A stretch of DNA of 64,000 nucleotides from Nitrospira sp. ST-bin5 (lineage in GTDB: Bacteria; Nitrospirota; Nitrospiria; Nitrospirales; Nitrospiraceae): positions 62,001 to 126,000 of the forward strand of contig MSXN01000001.1 in NCBI GenBank assembly GCA_002083555.1, in the 5' to 3' direction. Below, piece by piece: positions 16,463-24,102 of the stretch (position 1 is its first letter; every line of letters starts with the position of its first letter). The notes beneath the pieces are model-generated. The model had not been told where the DNA came from, did not search any database, and saw nothing but the letters and a program-made list of their open reading frames with translations. The translations under genes and the position numbers were made by a program.

Positions 16463-16495
16463 AAAGGCCCGCCGGGTAATCCCCGGCGGGCCTTT
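16463..16495. terminator. Bidirectional intrinsic terminator
   Basis: A perfect 14-bp stem AAAGGCCCGCCGGG / CCCGGCGGGCCTTT with a 5-base loop. The A-run on one side and T-run on the other let it work on both strands. It separates the convergent ends of the 16169 gene and porA. Confidence 0.9.
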
Positions 16496-16516
16496 TCATT
16501 GCTGTAACTGATCAGC

Positions 16517-17839
16517 CTAGATGCTGCGCATGAAATGGGACACGTCGTCTTGATTGACAGCCCCGCCCATGACAGAGGACATCGCGACGTTCGTGGACTT
16601 CTTACCGGTGAGGCCTGACTCCACTTCGTCCACAATCAATTCAACCGGCATGGACTGCCCACCATAGACACGCGGCCCACCGATGATTTTGGCCTTGGAG
16701 TAGCCATAAATCGCGGTCGCCACTTCCTTGGCCAGCCAACCGACATAATTGAACTCGGGCACCACGATCAACTTGGCATTTTTGCAAAGTTCCCGCAGTT
16801 CCTGCGTCGGGAACGGCCGCAATGAACGTACCTTGATCAGGCCGATCTTAATGCCCTTTTCTGCGCAAATACGTACCGCTTCACGGGACTGAGCTGCGGC
16901 GCTTCCTGACGCAATGATCACAGCCTCGGCACCGTCCACATTCTCAGCCGTGAGCAACCCGCCCAAATACTGATTGATATACTTGCGGGACCGTTCAACA
17001 GCAGCCCACACTTCCTGCTGCCAGACCGCGTGAATGTTGTAGGCCATGAAGTTCGATTTTTGAACCGGGGCGTCACGCGAGAGACGCGCGGGAGGATTCT
17101 CCGCATCAAGGACAGGCACCGCGCCGCGCCAGGCCTCACGCGGAGGCAGCTTCATGCTGCGATCCTGCATGCGCACATAGCCACGAGCATGCGTGACAAA
17201 GAATCCATCGCAGCAGACTCCGACCGGCAGAGTCACATCGTTCTTCTCGCTGATGACGAACCCGGCCATCGTGAAGTCGAACATGTCCTGTTGATTCTCA
17301 GCATGGAACACGATCATACCGCAGTTGAGGAGATAGGAGACTTCAATATTATCCGGCTGAATCGCAAGCGGGGCATTGACCACACGGCAGGTGAACATCG
17401 CCACAGCCGGCAACCGATGGCCTGGCCATGACGCAATACCCTCAAGACCTCTCAAGGTTCCAGGTCCCGCAGTCGCGGTATAGCAGCGAACGCCTGCGCG
17501 GGACCCTCCGGCGATGGCGGCCATAACACCGACTTCTTCCTCACCGCGATAGTACTCTTTTACATATCCTTCGCCGTAGAGCACACCCACAAGCTGCATG
17601 GTTTCGCTCTGAGGTGTAATCGGGTAGGCAATTGCGAGATCCACATTTGACCGGCGAATAGCCTCCTTCGCGGCTTCGCTGCCTGTAATAAATTCCTTCG
17701 TCCTCGGGGCTTCGTGAAACAAGTACTCAGGGCTGACGACCTTTTGCCGCTTGGCTTCGGCATGCGGATCCTTCTTAGCCGGCGCCACAGTGGCAGCAGG
17801 AGCACCTGGGGGATTCGTTTTGACTTCAGCTTCGCTCAT
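16517..17839 (-). CDS. porA: 2-oxoacid:ferredoxin oxidoreductase, alpha subunit
   Basis: Alpha subunit (transketolase pyrimidine-type domain) of a pyruvate- or 2-oxoglutarate:ferredoxin oxidoreductase, used in the rTCA cycle for reductive carboxylation of acetyl-CoA or succinyl-CoA. 440 residues. The first 60 or so are a Pro/Ala/Lys-rich extension. The core begins with FITGSEAAKEAIRRS and AIAYPITPQSE, then YTATAGPGTLRGLEG, and the C-terminal domain II starts near EAVIIASGSAAAQSRE. It is the last gene of the five-gene por operon. Pyruvate versus 2-oxoglutarate preference cannot be decided from sequence by eye. Confidence 0.88.
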   Translation of the reverse strand: MSEAEVKTNPPGAPAATVAPAKKDPHAEAKRQKVVSPEYLFHEAPRTKEFITGSEAAKEAIRRSNVDLAIAYPITPQSETMQLVGVLYGEGYVKEYYRGEEEVGVMAAIAGGSRAGVRCYTATAGPGTLRGLEGIASWPGHRLPAVAMFTCRVVNAPLAIQPDNIEVSYLLNCGMIVFHAENQQDMFDFTMAGFVISEKNDVTLPVGVCCDGFFVTHARGYVRMQDRSMKLPPREAWRGAVPVLDAENPPARLSRDAPVQKSNFMAYNIHAVWQQEVWAAVERSRKYINQYLGGLLTAENVDGAEAVIIASGSAAAQSREAVRICAEKGIKIGLIKVRSLRPFPTQELRELCKNAKLIVVPEFNYVGWLAKEVATAIYGYSKAKIIGGPRVYGGQSMPVELIVDEVESGLTGKKSTNVAMSSVMGGAVNQDDVSHFMRSI

Positions 17840-17878
17840 CGTTGCACCTCTTGGCTATAGCGCCCGTGATCCCGATCC

Positions 17879-18643
17879 TTACCCTTCACGCTTCATCTGT
17901 TCAGCCGAATGGCCAAACGTACCCGCGCTACCGACTCCGGCAACCGTAGGCATAAAGGTCAAAGGATTGGTGTGGGTCTTTCCACCGTGGACTTTGGACT
18001 GCGTTCCGGTAAACCGAACATTCTCGCCGTTTTCCGGCAGCTTGATCCCCATTTCCTCACGAATCTTCTTGAAGATCTGCGCGGTCTTTTTCAGCTTGAG
18101 CACATCCGAATCGCGGATCGTCAGCATGGCATCTTCGTGGCCCTGCTCGGCGCAGATCGCCATCGTGCAGCAATTCGTCCCCGCACGGATCATCTTCAAC
18201 GTCAGATTGGCATAATGGCAATGCACGCCGATGAAGATACAAGCCTCAATCTTATTTCCCCAAATCGTCAAATTCGGGTGATTGGGATTGATGACCTCTT
18301 CCGGATCGATCTTGGGATATTTAGGCCGGTAGTCCGGCATCGGGATAATCATCACATTCGGAATCTGGGCGGCAATTTCCAGCGTGGCCTTGGCCTTTTC
18401 AATCGCATGCTCATTCCAGGCCCATAACACCATCGGCCCTGGGAAGAGGGTCGCGTTGGGACTGGTCAACATCTTCCTGGCCATCTCTTCGATAACCTTA
18501 TCCTCATTGGGTTCCAGCAGTCCGTAAAACAAGCCTTCGCCTGGATCGGGCAGCGACACACCAAGCTGTGCAGCGGACGGAGGATGAAATCCAGCCGGTC
18601 CCGGAACAATGATTCTCTCTCTCTTATCTTGCGTTGTTGCCAC
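17879..18643 (-). CDS. Fifth (epsilon-like) subunit of 2-oxoacid:ferredoxin oxidoreductase
   Basis: 254 residues with no TPP, ferredoxin or gamma-domain motif. Conserved-looking segments are TLFPGPMVLWAWNEHA, IPMPDYRPKYPKIDPEE and GVHCHYANLTLKM followed by GTNCCTMAICAEQGHED; the four Cys could bind metal. Its position between the delta and alpha genes matches the extra subunit of the five-subunit enzymes of Hydrogenobacter (PorE/ForE); similar proteins are sometimes labelled CO dehydrogenase beta subunit family. The role is unproven. GTG start with GGGG upstream. Confidence 0.65.
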   Translation of the reverse strand: MATTQDKRERIIVPGPAGFHPPSAAQLGVSLPDPGEGLFYGLLEPNEDKVIEEMARKMLTSPNATLFPGPMVLWAWNEHAIEKAKATLEIAAQIPNVMIIPMPDYRPKYPKIDPEEVINPNHPNLTIWGNKIEACIFIGVHCHYANLTLKMIRAGTNCCTMAICAEQGHEDAMLTIRDSDVLKLKKTAQIFKKIREEMGIKLPENGENVRFTGTQSKVHGGKTHTNPLTFMPTVAGVGSAGTFGHSAEQMKREG

Positions 18644-18669
18644 GCCCGTTCCCCTTTCTTGCCGAATGA

Positions 18670-18990
18670 TCAGACGCTAGGGCTTACCAAAACCGCCGTT
18701 GTGCTCTTGTCGCCATAGGTAATATTGTCGGTGATGGCGACCAACGGTAATTGATCGATCATGATCATCTTGATGGCGTTGTTCTTGGCCATGTTGTCGC
18801 AGACCCACACGCACTGCGCACAACCTTTACAACGATCCACCGCCACGTACGCAGAACCGTACTTAAAGCCCTTATCCTTCCCCATCTCCTCGCTGTATTG
18901 GATGGTGTTGGCTTCCGGGCAATACTGCGTGCAGAGCTTGCAGCTCTTTGCGGCACAAATTTCAACGTTGATATCAGCTACGAGATACAT
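18670..18990 (-). CDS. porD: 2-oxoacid:ferredoxin oxidoreductase, delta (ferredoxin) subunit
   Basis: 106 residues carrying two 4Fe-4S motifs: CAAKSCKLCTQYCP (C-x4-C-x2-C-x3-CP) and CKGCAQCVWVC. It passes electrons between the TPP site and external ferredoxin. The start at 18990 (MYLVADINVEIC) has AAGGAG upstream; a longer frame would overlap porG. It is 23 bases downstream of porG in the operon. Confidence 0.88.
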   Translation of the reverse strand: MYLVADINVEICAAKSCKLCTQYCPEANTIQYSEEMGKDKGFKYGSAYVAVDRCKGCAQCVWVCDNMAKNNAIKMIMIDQLPLVAITDNITYGDKSTTAVLVSPSV

Positions 18991-19013
18991 GGAAAACTCC
19001 TTCTGTATCGCTA

Positions 19014-19733
19014 TTACACACTGGCAGCGGCGGCGACTGGCGCCTCGACACGTTTCACGTCGGGAGCGGCCCATCCGTGCTCAACGGCGTAGTTCCAACC
19101 GGCCCGCATCACGGCCACGTTCTTATCAATCAATTCCTGCTTCTTCTTGAACTTTCGTTCGACCACGCTATCCAACGCCGCCGTTCCGCCGGAAACGACG
19201 AATCCTTTTCCGAGGAACCGGTCCTTCACGGCCTGCTCCAAGCCGGCCATGTTCGTCAACCCGGTGATCGCTCCGATGCAGCCCATCAAGGCCATGTTCG
19301 TGGCAAGGTCCATCCCCGCCACTTCCAGCGAAAGCTTCGTAGCGGGGAAGTAGTAGAGCTTCGCGCGACGCTCTTTCAGCTCAGCCGCCTGGTCCTTGTG
19401 CAGGTTCATCGGACCATCGTTGTTGATCAGCGCGATCCCGTCTTCCTTCAGACCGAAGTAGAAGGGCATCGTGTAGGACTTACCATGCGTAATAACCTGC
19501 GGATGGAAAATGATGATGATGTGGGGAAACGTGATTTCGCCGATCTCGTAGATCGGTTCATCCGACACCCGCACATAACTCTCGACCGGCGCCATGCGCT
19601 TTTCCGATCCGTAGAACGGAACGATCGTGCTTTCCCCGCCGGCGTTGATGACCGCGGTGCTCAGGATGTGCGATCCTGTCACGACACCCTGTCCACCGAC
19701 GCCTGCCATCCGAATGTTGAAACGCTTTGCCAT
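19014..19733 (-). CDS. porG: 2-oxoacid:ferredoxin oxidoreductase, gamma subunit
   Basis: 239 residues of the POR/KOR gamma fold. It opens with RMAGVGGQGVVTGSHIL, the characteristic gamma glycine-rich loop, then FYGSEKRMAPVESYVR. The subunit helps bind CoA and holds the complex together. The ATG at 19733 is preferred over a TTG at 19739 because GGAGG lies seven bases before the ATG and almost touches the TTG. Second gene of the operon, after porB. Confidence 0.9.
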   Translation of the reverse strand: MAKRFNIRMAGVGGQGVVTGSHILSTAVINAGGESTIVPFYGSEKRMAPVESYVRVSDEPIYEIGEITFPHIIIIFHPQVITHGKSYTMPFYFGLKEDGIALINNDGPMNLHKDQAAELKERRAKLYYFPATKLSLEVAGMDLATNMALMGCIGAITGLTNMAGLEQAVKDRFLGKGFVVSGGTAALDSVVERKFKKKQELIDKNVAVMRAGWNYAVEHGWAAPDVKRVEAPVAAAASV

Positions 19734-19758
19734 GGGCAACCCTCCTTACCGGTCAGGC

Positions 19759-20661
19759 TTATGCTTTGTTGGGAATAGCGGCTGCGGGAGCGGCCGGCTT
19801 CGGAAGAAATTCCTTATAGCCATACCGCTCAGCCAAGTACTGCTTCGCTTCTTCGCTGACATACTCCGTGAACTGATACCGATCGTTTTCAACGGTCTTG
19901 GCGTCTTCCATGACCTTGTCGGTCGGAATCGCATACTCAATATTGCAGGAGGTGTAGGCCTGAATGTAGGCAGAGCCCACTTCACGGGCGATCAGCACGG
20001 CTTTCTTGATGACACTCTCGACGCGGCGGGGATTGTTCGGGACGACGGTGGCGACATAGGCGCATCCGGCTACCTTCGCCATCTGCAGCATATCCATTTT
20101 CTCGAACTTCTTGCCCAAGGGGGCCATCTTCAACACCGCGCCGCGGCTCGTCATACCGCTTTCCTGACCGCCGGTATTTCCGTAGACTTCGTTATCCAAC
20201 ATGATCGTGGTGAATCGTTCCTTGCGGAACCAGGAGTGCAATACTTGCTGGAATCCGATGTCGGCCGTGCCGCCGTCGCCGGCCATAACAACCACATCCT
20301 TCGGCTTATCGCCGAACCGGAGGCGAAGACCGCGAGACAACCCGCTGGCCACACCATTCTGGTCGCCGTAGTTGCCATACACGAAGGGGATCGCCGCCTG
20401 CGAAATAGCCAAGCGACCGCAACCGGCGGTACCAACCATAATGGTGTCTTCAGGGTTCGGAACGGCAATCATGGCGAGGCGGATGAACAGGGTCATCGCA
20501 CAGCCGGCGCACATCGGATGTTCTTCCAAAATTTCCTTGAAGCTCCCCATCTGGGAAACTGAGACCTTCTTGCCGAACGGACCATGTTCGACCATATCCC
20601 GATATTCTTTCGGCATGAACTTCTCGAAGCCGTTTGTAAACTTCACATAATCGAGACTCAT
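19759..20661 (-). CDS. porB: 2-oxoacid:ferredoxin oxidoreductase, beta (TPP-binding) subunit
   Basis: TPP-binding subunit, 300 residues. The TPP/Mg motif runs from MAGDGGTADIGFQQ to DNEVYGNTGGQ, and iron-sulfur ligands are seen in MCAGCAMTLF and GTAGCGRLA. It starts MSLDYVKFTNGFEKF after GGGAGG. First gene of the operon; the order of transcription is porB, porG, porD, epsilon-like, porA. Confidence 0.9.
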   Translation of the reverse strand: MSLDYVKFTNGFEKFMPKEYRDMVEHGPFGKKVSVSQMGSFKEILEEHPMCAGCAMTLFIRLAMIAVPNPEDTIMVGTAGCGRLAISQAAIPFVYGNYGDQNGVASGLSRGLRLRFGDKPKDVVVMAGDGGTADIGFQQVLHSWFRKERFTTIMLDNEVYGNTGGQESGMTSRGAVLKMAPLGKKFEKMDMLQMAKVAGCAYVATVVPNNPRRVESVIKKAVLIAREVGSAYIQAYTSCNIEYAIPTDKVMEDAKTVENDRYQFTEYVSEEAKQYLAERYGYKEFLPKPAAPAAAIPNKA

Positions 20662-20683
20662 CAGGCACCTCCCTTATGTCACT

Positions 20684-20701
20684 GCAACGGCATCCCGTTG
20701 C
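20684..20701 (-). promoter_or_regulatory. Hairpin in the porB leader
   Basis: Perfect 7-bp stem GCAACGG / CCGTTGC with a 4-base loop, ending about 23 bases before the porB start and close to its ribosome site. It could modulate translation or mRNA stability; this is inference. Confidence 0.4.
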
Positions 20702-20798
20702 CTATGGTTCAACACTAACGCGATAGACGAATACACCCTGTAGGACGATGAGGATGGACAACACACATTCGAGTCTGATCAATCAATTGCGCCACGGC

Positions 20799-20828
20799 AT
20801 CCTAGCAAAGCTGAAAAAAGACTGTCAA
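20799..20828 (-). promoter_or_regulatory. Sigma70-type promoter of the por operon
   Basis: Minus strand: TTGACA (20828-20823), an 18-base spacer and TAGGAT (20804-20799), with an AT-rich stretch just upstream of the -35 box that could act as an UP element. Implied leader of about 130 bases before porB. Confidence 0.6.
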
Positions 20829-21075
20829 TTTATATATTCCGATCAGCTCCTCAACTACCAGCATAGTGAAAATATTATAACGTCCTGATATTCAACGCAA
20901 CTTCTCAGAAGGCCCACGACATCCGAAAGAAGGCCTAGCCCTGGCCCGGCCAGATAGGCCATTCGCCCCAAAAATTTGCCGCAGGCGGCGGCGAGAACGA
21001 AGAAAAGCACTATTTCCATCAGAAATGACGGCTTATGATTGCCGATCACCGCCAATCCAGTTAGACTGACCGACT

Positions 21076-21324
21076 ATGCCAAATCGAGTGTTCATTCCCG
21101 GTGAGGACGACGCAGGGGCCCATGTCGGCGGCGTGCACAAGCGCCCGCCCATCCCGGACAACACCTTGAAAGCCGAATGCCCGAAGTTCATGGCCCATGG
21201 CCCCTGCGGGGGTGTGCGCAAAGGCGGCCTCTGCGAAGTCTATCCGGAAATGAAATGCCCCTGGGTGTCGATGTTTATTGAACTCGAGAAAATCGGGCAG
21301 ACCGATTGGATGAAACAACTCTAG
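21076..21324 (+). CDS. Stand-alone methylenetetrahydrofolate reductase C-terminal (MetV-like) domain protein
   Basis: 82 residues with the segments AECPKFMAHGPCGGVRKG, GLCEVYPEMKCPWV and IELEKIGQ. This Cys pattern (CP-x6-PCGG, CEV, CPWV) is the zinc-binding MTHFR C-terminal domain seen fused in or beside some MetF proteins and in acetogen MetV. Here it is an isolated tiny gene, while metF lies about 20 kb away. It probably partners with that MetF or another corrinoid/folate enzyme. queF follows after 19 bases, so the two may be co-transcribed. Confidence 0.7.
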   Translation: MPNRVFIPGEDDAGAHVGGVHKRPPIPDNTLKAECPKFMAHGPCGGVRKGGLCEVYPEMKCPWVSMFIELEKIGQTDWMKQL

Positions 21325-21343
21325 CAGACATGAGGCGTGACTC

Positions 21344-21760
21344 GTGAAACGTGTAGCGGCGCGAAGCACATCGAAGACCACGAAACTGGGATACAACGAA
21401 CGGCATGCGAAAAGCGGCATTGCCGCGCCGCTCCCCGACATTGAAACCTTCCCTAATCAGTATAAGGGCTACGAGATCACGATCGAGATCCCCGAATACA
21501 CCGCGATCTGCCCCAAAACCAACCTGCCCGATTTCGGCACCGTCACCATCCACTACATGCCCAACAAAGCCTGTCTCGAACTCAAGTCACTCAAGATGTA
21601 TATCCACGCCTACCGCAACCTCGGCATTTTCTACGAGAACGCCGTCAATCGGATTCTCCATGATGTCGTGAAATCCTGCCGACCAGTCTGGGCCACCGTC
21701 ACCGGCGGATTCACCGCACGCGGCGGCCTCTCAAGCAAGATCGAAGCGAAATATCCCTAG
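21344..21760 (+). CDS. queF: NADPH-dependent 7-cyano-7-deazaguanine reductase (preQ0 reductase)
   Basis: Reduces preQ0 to preQ1 in queuosine biosynthesis. 138 residues, the short (unimodular) QueF type. The catalytic Cys is in EYTAICPKTNLPDFGT, followed by ELKSLKMYIHAYRNLGIF and NRILHDVV, all family signatures. GTG start. No other queuosine gene is in the window. Confidence 0.93.
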   Translation: MKRVAARSTSKTTKLGYNERHAKSGIAAPLPDIETFPNQYKGYEITIEIPEYTAICPKTNLPDFGTVTIHYMPNKACLELKSLKMYIHAYRNLGIFYENAVNRILHDVVKSCRPVWATVTGGFTARGGLSSKIEAKYP

Positions 21761-21923
21761 CCGTCCCGATCCTTCAAGTCCCATTTTCTTCGGAAAACTC
21801 TTCCTCATCTAGCCGCAACCAATCCATCGGGATTACGCCTAAGCTTCGTTTTCTTCATCACACCACCCTTCACTGCCCTCAAGTTATCGTCAGCAATCAC
21901 CGATGAACTGCATTAACGGACAC

Positions 21924-21996
21924 GTGCGCCCGACTGCCGGGTGTCACGCATGGTCTAACCGCTGCCTGGCAGTTCAGGCAGGACCAGCCAAAGACC
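21924..21996 (+). promoter_or_regulatory. Candidate structured RNA leader upstream of the TonB receptor operon
   Basis: Two adjacent hairpins lie 45-120 bases before the receptor gene. The first (21924-21946) pairs GTG/CAC and CCCG/CGGG. The second (21952-21996) pairs GGTCT/AGACC outside and CTGCCTG/CAGGCAG inside. I cannot match it to a cobalamin or c-di-GMP riboswitch consensus. It could be an attenuator or a protein-binding leader. Confidence 0.4.
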
Positions 21997-22041
21997 AGAA
22001 CCCCCGGTCATGGGCAATCCGCTTTTATCGTCGTCGCAGAT

Positions 22042-24102
22042 ATGGGAAACCGGCAAACACATACAGAAACGTTGAGCGCCTTACTGAGGCTCTGCATCGG
22101 ACTGATCTGCTATTCGGCCAACGCCTTTCAGGCCTTTGCCGCCGATACGGAACGGCGGCCGGATGAACCCTCCGACCTCACCGAGCTGAGTCTTGAGGAA
22201 CTGCTGAATGTCGAAGTGACGTCCGTCACCAAGCAGGCCCAGCCGCTCTCCCAAACCGCCGCCGCGATCTTCGTCCTGACAAAGGAAGACATCCGACGAT
22301 CCGGCGCCACCAGCATTCCTGAGGCACTCAGAATGGTTCCGGGCCTGCAGGTGGCTCGCCTGGATTCGAGTAAGTGGGCCATCTCTGCTCGCGGCTTCAA
22401 CGGCCGGCTCGCCAACAAGCTCCTCGTGTTGATCGATGGTCGCACCGTCTACACCCCCCTGTTTTCAGGTGTGTATTGGGATGTCCAGGACACCTTGATG
22501 GAAGACATCGACCGGATTGAAGTCATTCGAGGGCCGGGCGCCGCACTGTGGGGAGCCAACGCCGTCAATGGCGTCATCAATGTCATCACCAAAAAGGCGA
22601 AGGACACCCAGGGCGGCCTGGTTGTGGGAGGGGCAGGAACCGAGGAGCGCGGATTCACAGGCATCCGCTACGGCTCGAAACTGTCCGACAGCACCCATAT
22701 TCGGGCCTATGGGAAGTTCTTTGCCCGGGACGACCAGGCCACAGCCACGGGAGATCCCGCAACAGACCCCTGGCATCAGGCTCGCGGAGGAATGCGGGTC
22801 GATCACAGCGCAGCGAATAGCGACCTCCTGACGCTGCAAGGCGACTTCTATCAAGGAGAGTACCGGGAGCGCGTCACAGCACCCACGTTGACGACGCCAT
22901 TTTCCTCGACATCCGATCTGAAAGGGCAGATCACCGGAGGCAACCTGTTGGGACGCTGGACCCACGAGATCTCCTCAACATCGGGCTTTACACTCCAGCT
23001 CTATTACGATCGCAGCGAGCGCGCCACCCCTCAGCTAGCGGAAAAACGCGACATCGCCGACGTCGACTATCAGCATCACCTGACCTTGGGCACCCAGCAC
23101 CACATCGTCTGGGGATTGGGCTATCGATTCACCAACGACCAACTCACCAATAGCCAGACCATCCAATTCTCGCCCTTCAGCCGCGTGTTGAATCTCTGGA
23201 GCGGTTTCGTGCAGGACGAAATCACCATCGTCCCGAAAACTGTCGCGCTCACGCTCGGCTCAAAGATCGAGCACAACGACCTGACCGGCCTGGTGGTGCA
23301 GCCCAACGGGCGTCTCCGCTGGACTCCCACAGACCATCAAACCGTCTGGGCTTCGGTTTCACGCGCCGTGCGCACTCCCTCGCGGGCGGAAGACGACGTA
23401 CGCATCAATCAAACCACGGCTCCGCCCAGCGGCTCCACGGGCGGGCTTCCCGCCCAGGCCGCTCTCATCGGGACCCGAGGGTACGGAAACGAGAAAACAT
23501 TGGCCTATGAACTCGGCTACCGCAACCAGCTCACCAGTAGGCTGTCTTCGGATGTGGCCGCCTTTTACAACAACTACAAAGACCTTCGCACGCTGGAACG
23601 CGGCACGGCAACCGTAGAAACCACCCCGAGCCCGCTACATCTTCTCGTCCCGTTCAACGCGAGCAACAAGCTGCGCGCGGAGACCTATGGCGTAGAAGCC
23701 GCGCTGGAATGGCGTCCGTTGGATTGGTGGCGAATTCAGCCGTCGTACACCTACCTCTACGTGCATCTCTACACAGACCAAACGACCGATCCCACAGCAG
23801 GCGATACGAAAGGACAAAATCCGGCCCATCAAGTGTCTATGAGATCCCTGATGTCGCTGCCCCACAACATCGAATTAGACCTGTGGGCCCGCTACGTCGA
23901 CCGGCTCGCCGCCGCACAAGTGCCGTCGTACCTCACGCTTGATCTGCGCCTGGGCTGGAGACCGACGAAGCAATTAGAACTCTCCCTGGTCGGGCAAAAC
24001 CTGCTCGATAACCACCGGCCGGAATTCAGAGAACCGATCGTCTCCTCCACACCGACGGAAATTCAACGCAGCGTCTATGGAAAGGCGACCTGGCGGTTCT
24101 GA
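22042..24102 (+). CDS. TonB-dependent outer-membrane receptor (first of a tandem pair)
   Basis: 686 residues. A signal peptide ends near AFQAFA. A short helper segment LTELSLEELLNVEVTSVTK follows, then a plug domain with IRRSGATSIPEALRMVPG, ARGFNGRLANKLLVLIDGR and IEVIRGPGAALWGANAVNG, then a 22-strand-type barrel ending in the aromatic ATWRF. It transports or senses an unknown ligand using TonB energy. The stop overlaps the next ATG by one base (TGATG), so translation is coupled. It is the first gene of the signalling operon. Confidence 0.92.
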   Translation: MGNRQTHTETLSALLRLCIGLICYSANAFQAFAADTERRPDEPSDLTELSLEELLNVEVTSVTKQAQPLSQTAAAIFVLTKEDIRRSGATSIPEALRMVPGLQVARLDSSKWAISARGFNGRLANKLLVLIDGRTVYTPLFSGVYWDVQDTLMEDIDRIEVIRGPGAALWGANAVNGVINVITKKAKDTQGGLVVGGAGTEERGFTGIRYGSKLSDSTHIRAYGKFFARDDQATATGDPATDPWHQARGGMRVDHSAANSDLLTLQGDFYQGEYRERVTAPTLTTPFSSTSDLKGQITGGNLLGRWTHEISSTSGFTLQLYYDRSERATPQLAEKRDIADVDYQHHLTLGTQHHIVWGLGYRFTNDQLTNSQTIQFSPFSRVLNLWSGFVQDEITIVPKTVALTLGSKIEHNDLTGLVVQPNGRLRWTPTDHQTVWASVSRAVRTPSRAEDDVRINQTTAPPSGSTGGLPAQAALIGTRGYGNEKTLAYELGYRNQLTSRLSSDVAAFYNNYKDLRTLERGTATVETTPSPLHLLVPFNASNKLRAETYGVEAALEWRPLDWWRIQPSYTYLYVHLYTDQTTDPTAGDTKGQNPAHQVSMRSLMSLPHNIELDLWARYVDRLAAAQVPSYLTLDLRLGWRPTKQLELSLVGQNLLDNHRPEFREPIVSSTPTEIQRSVYGKATWRF

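Larger units (their letters stand above)
20662..21075. other. Divergent intergenic region between por operon and metV-like gene
   Basis: 414 bases with locally AT-rich sequence around 20825-20885. It holds the por promoter and the leader hairpin. A 66-codon minus-strand frame (20855-21055, TTG start) has a hydrophobic middle, but no ribosome site and no recognisable family, so I do not call it a gene. I see no repeat or RNA gene here. Confidence 0.6.

Noticed and set aside
20855..21055. Possible 66-residue membrane protein on the minus strand
   Set aside because: TTG start, no ribosome site and no family recognised; kept only as a note in the intergenic entry.
21761..22041. Cobalamin riboswitch before the TonB receptor
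   Set aside because: I could not find the B12-box consensus; only generic hairpins are present, reported as an unassigned leader.
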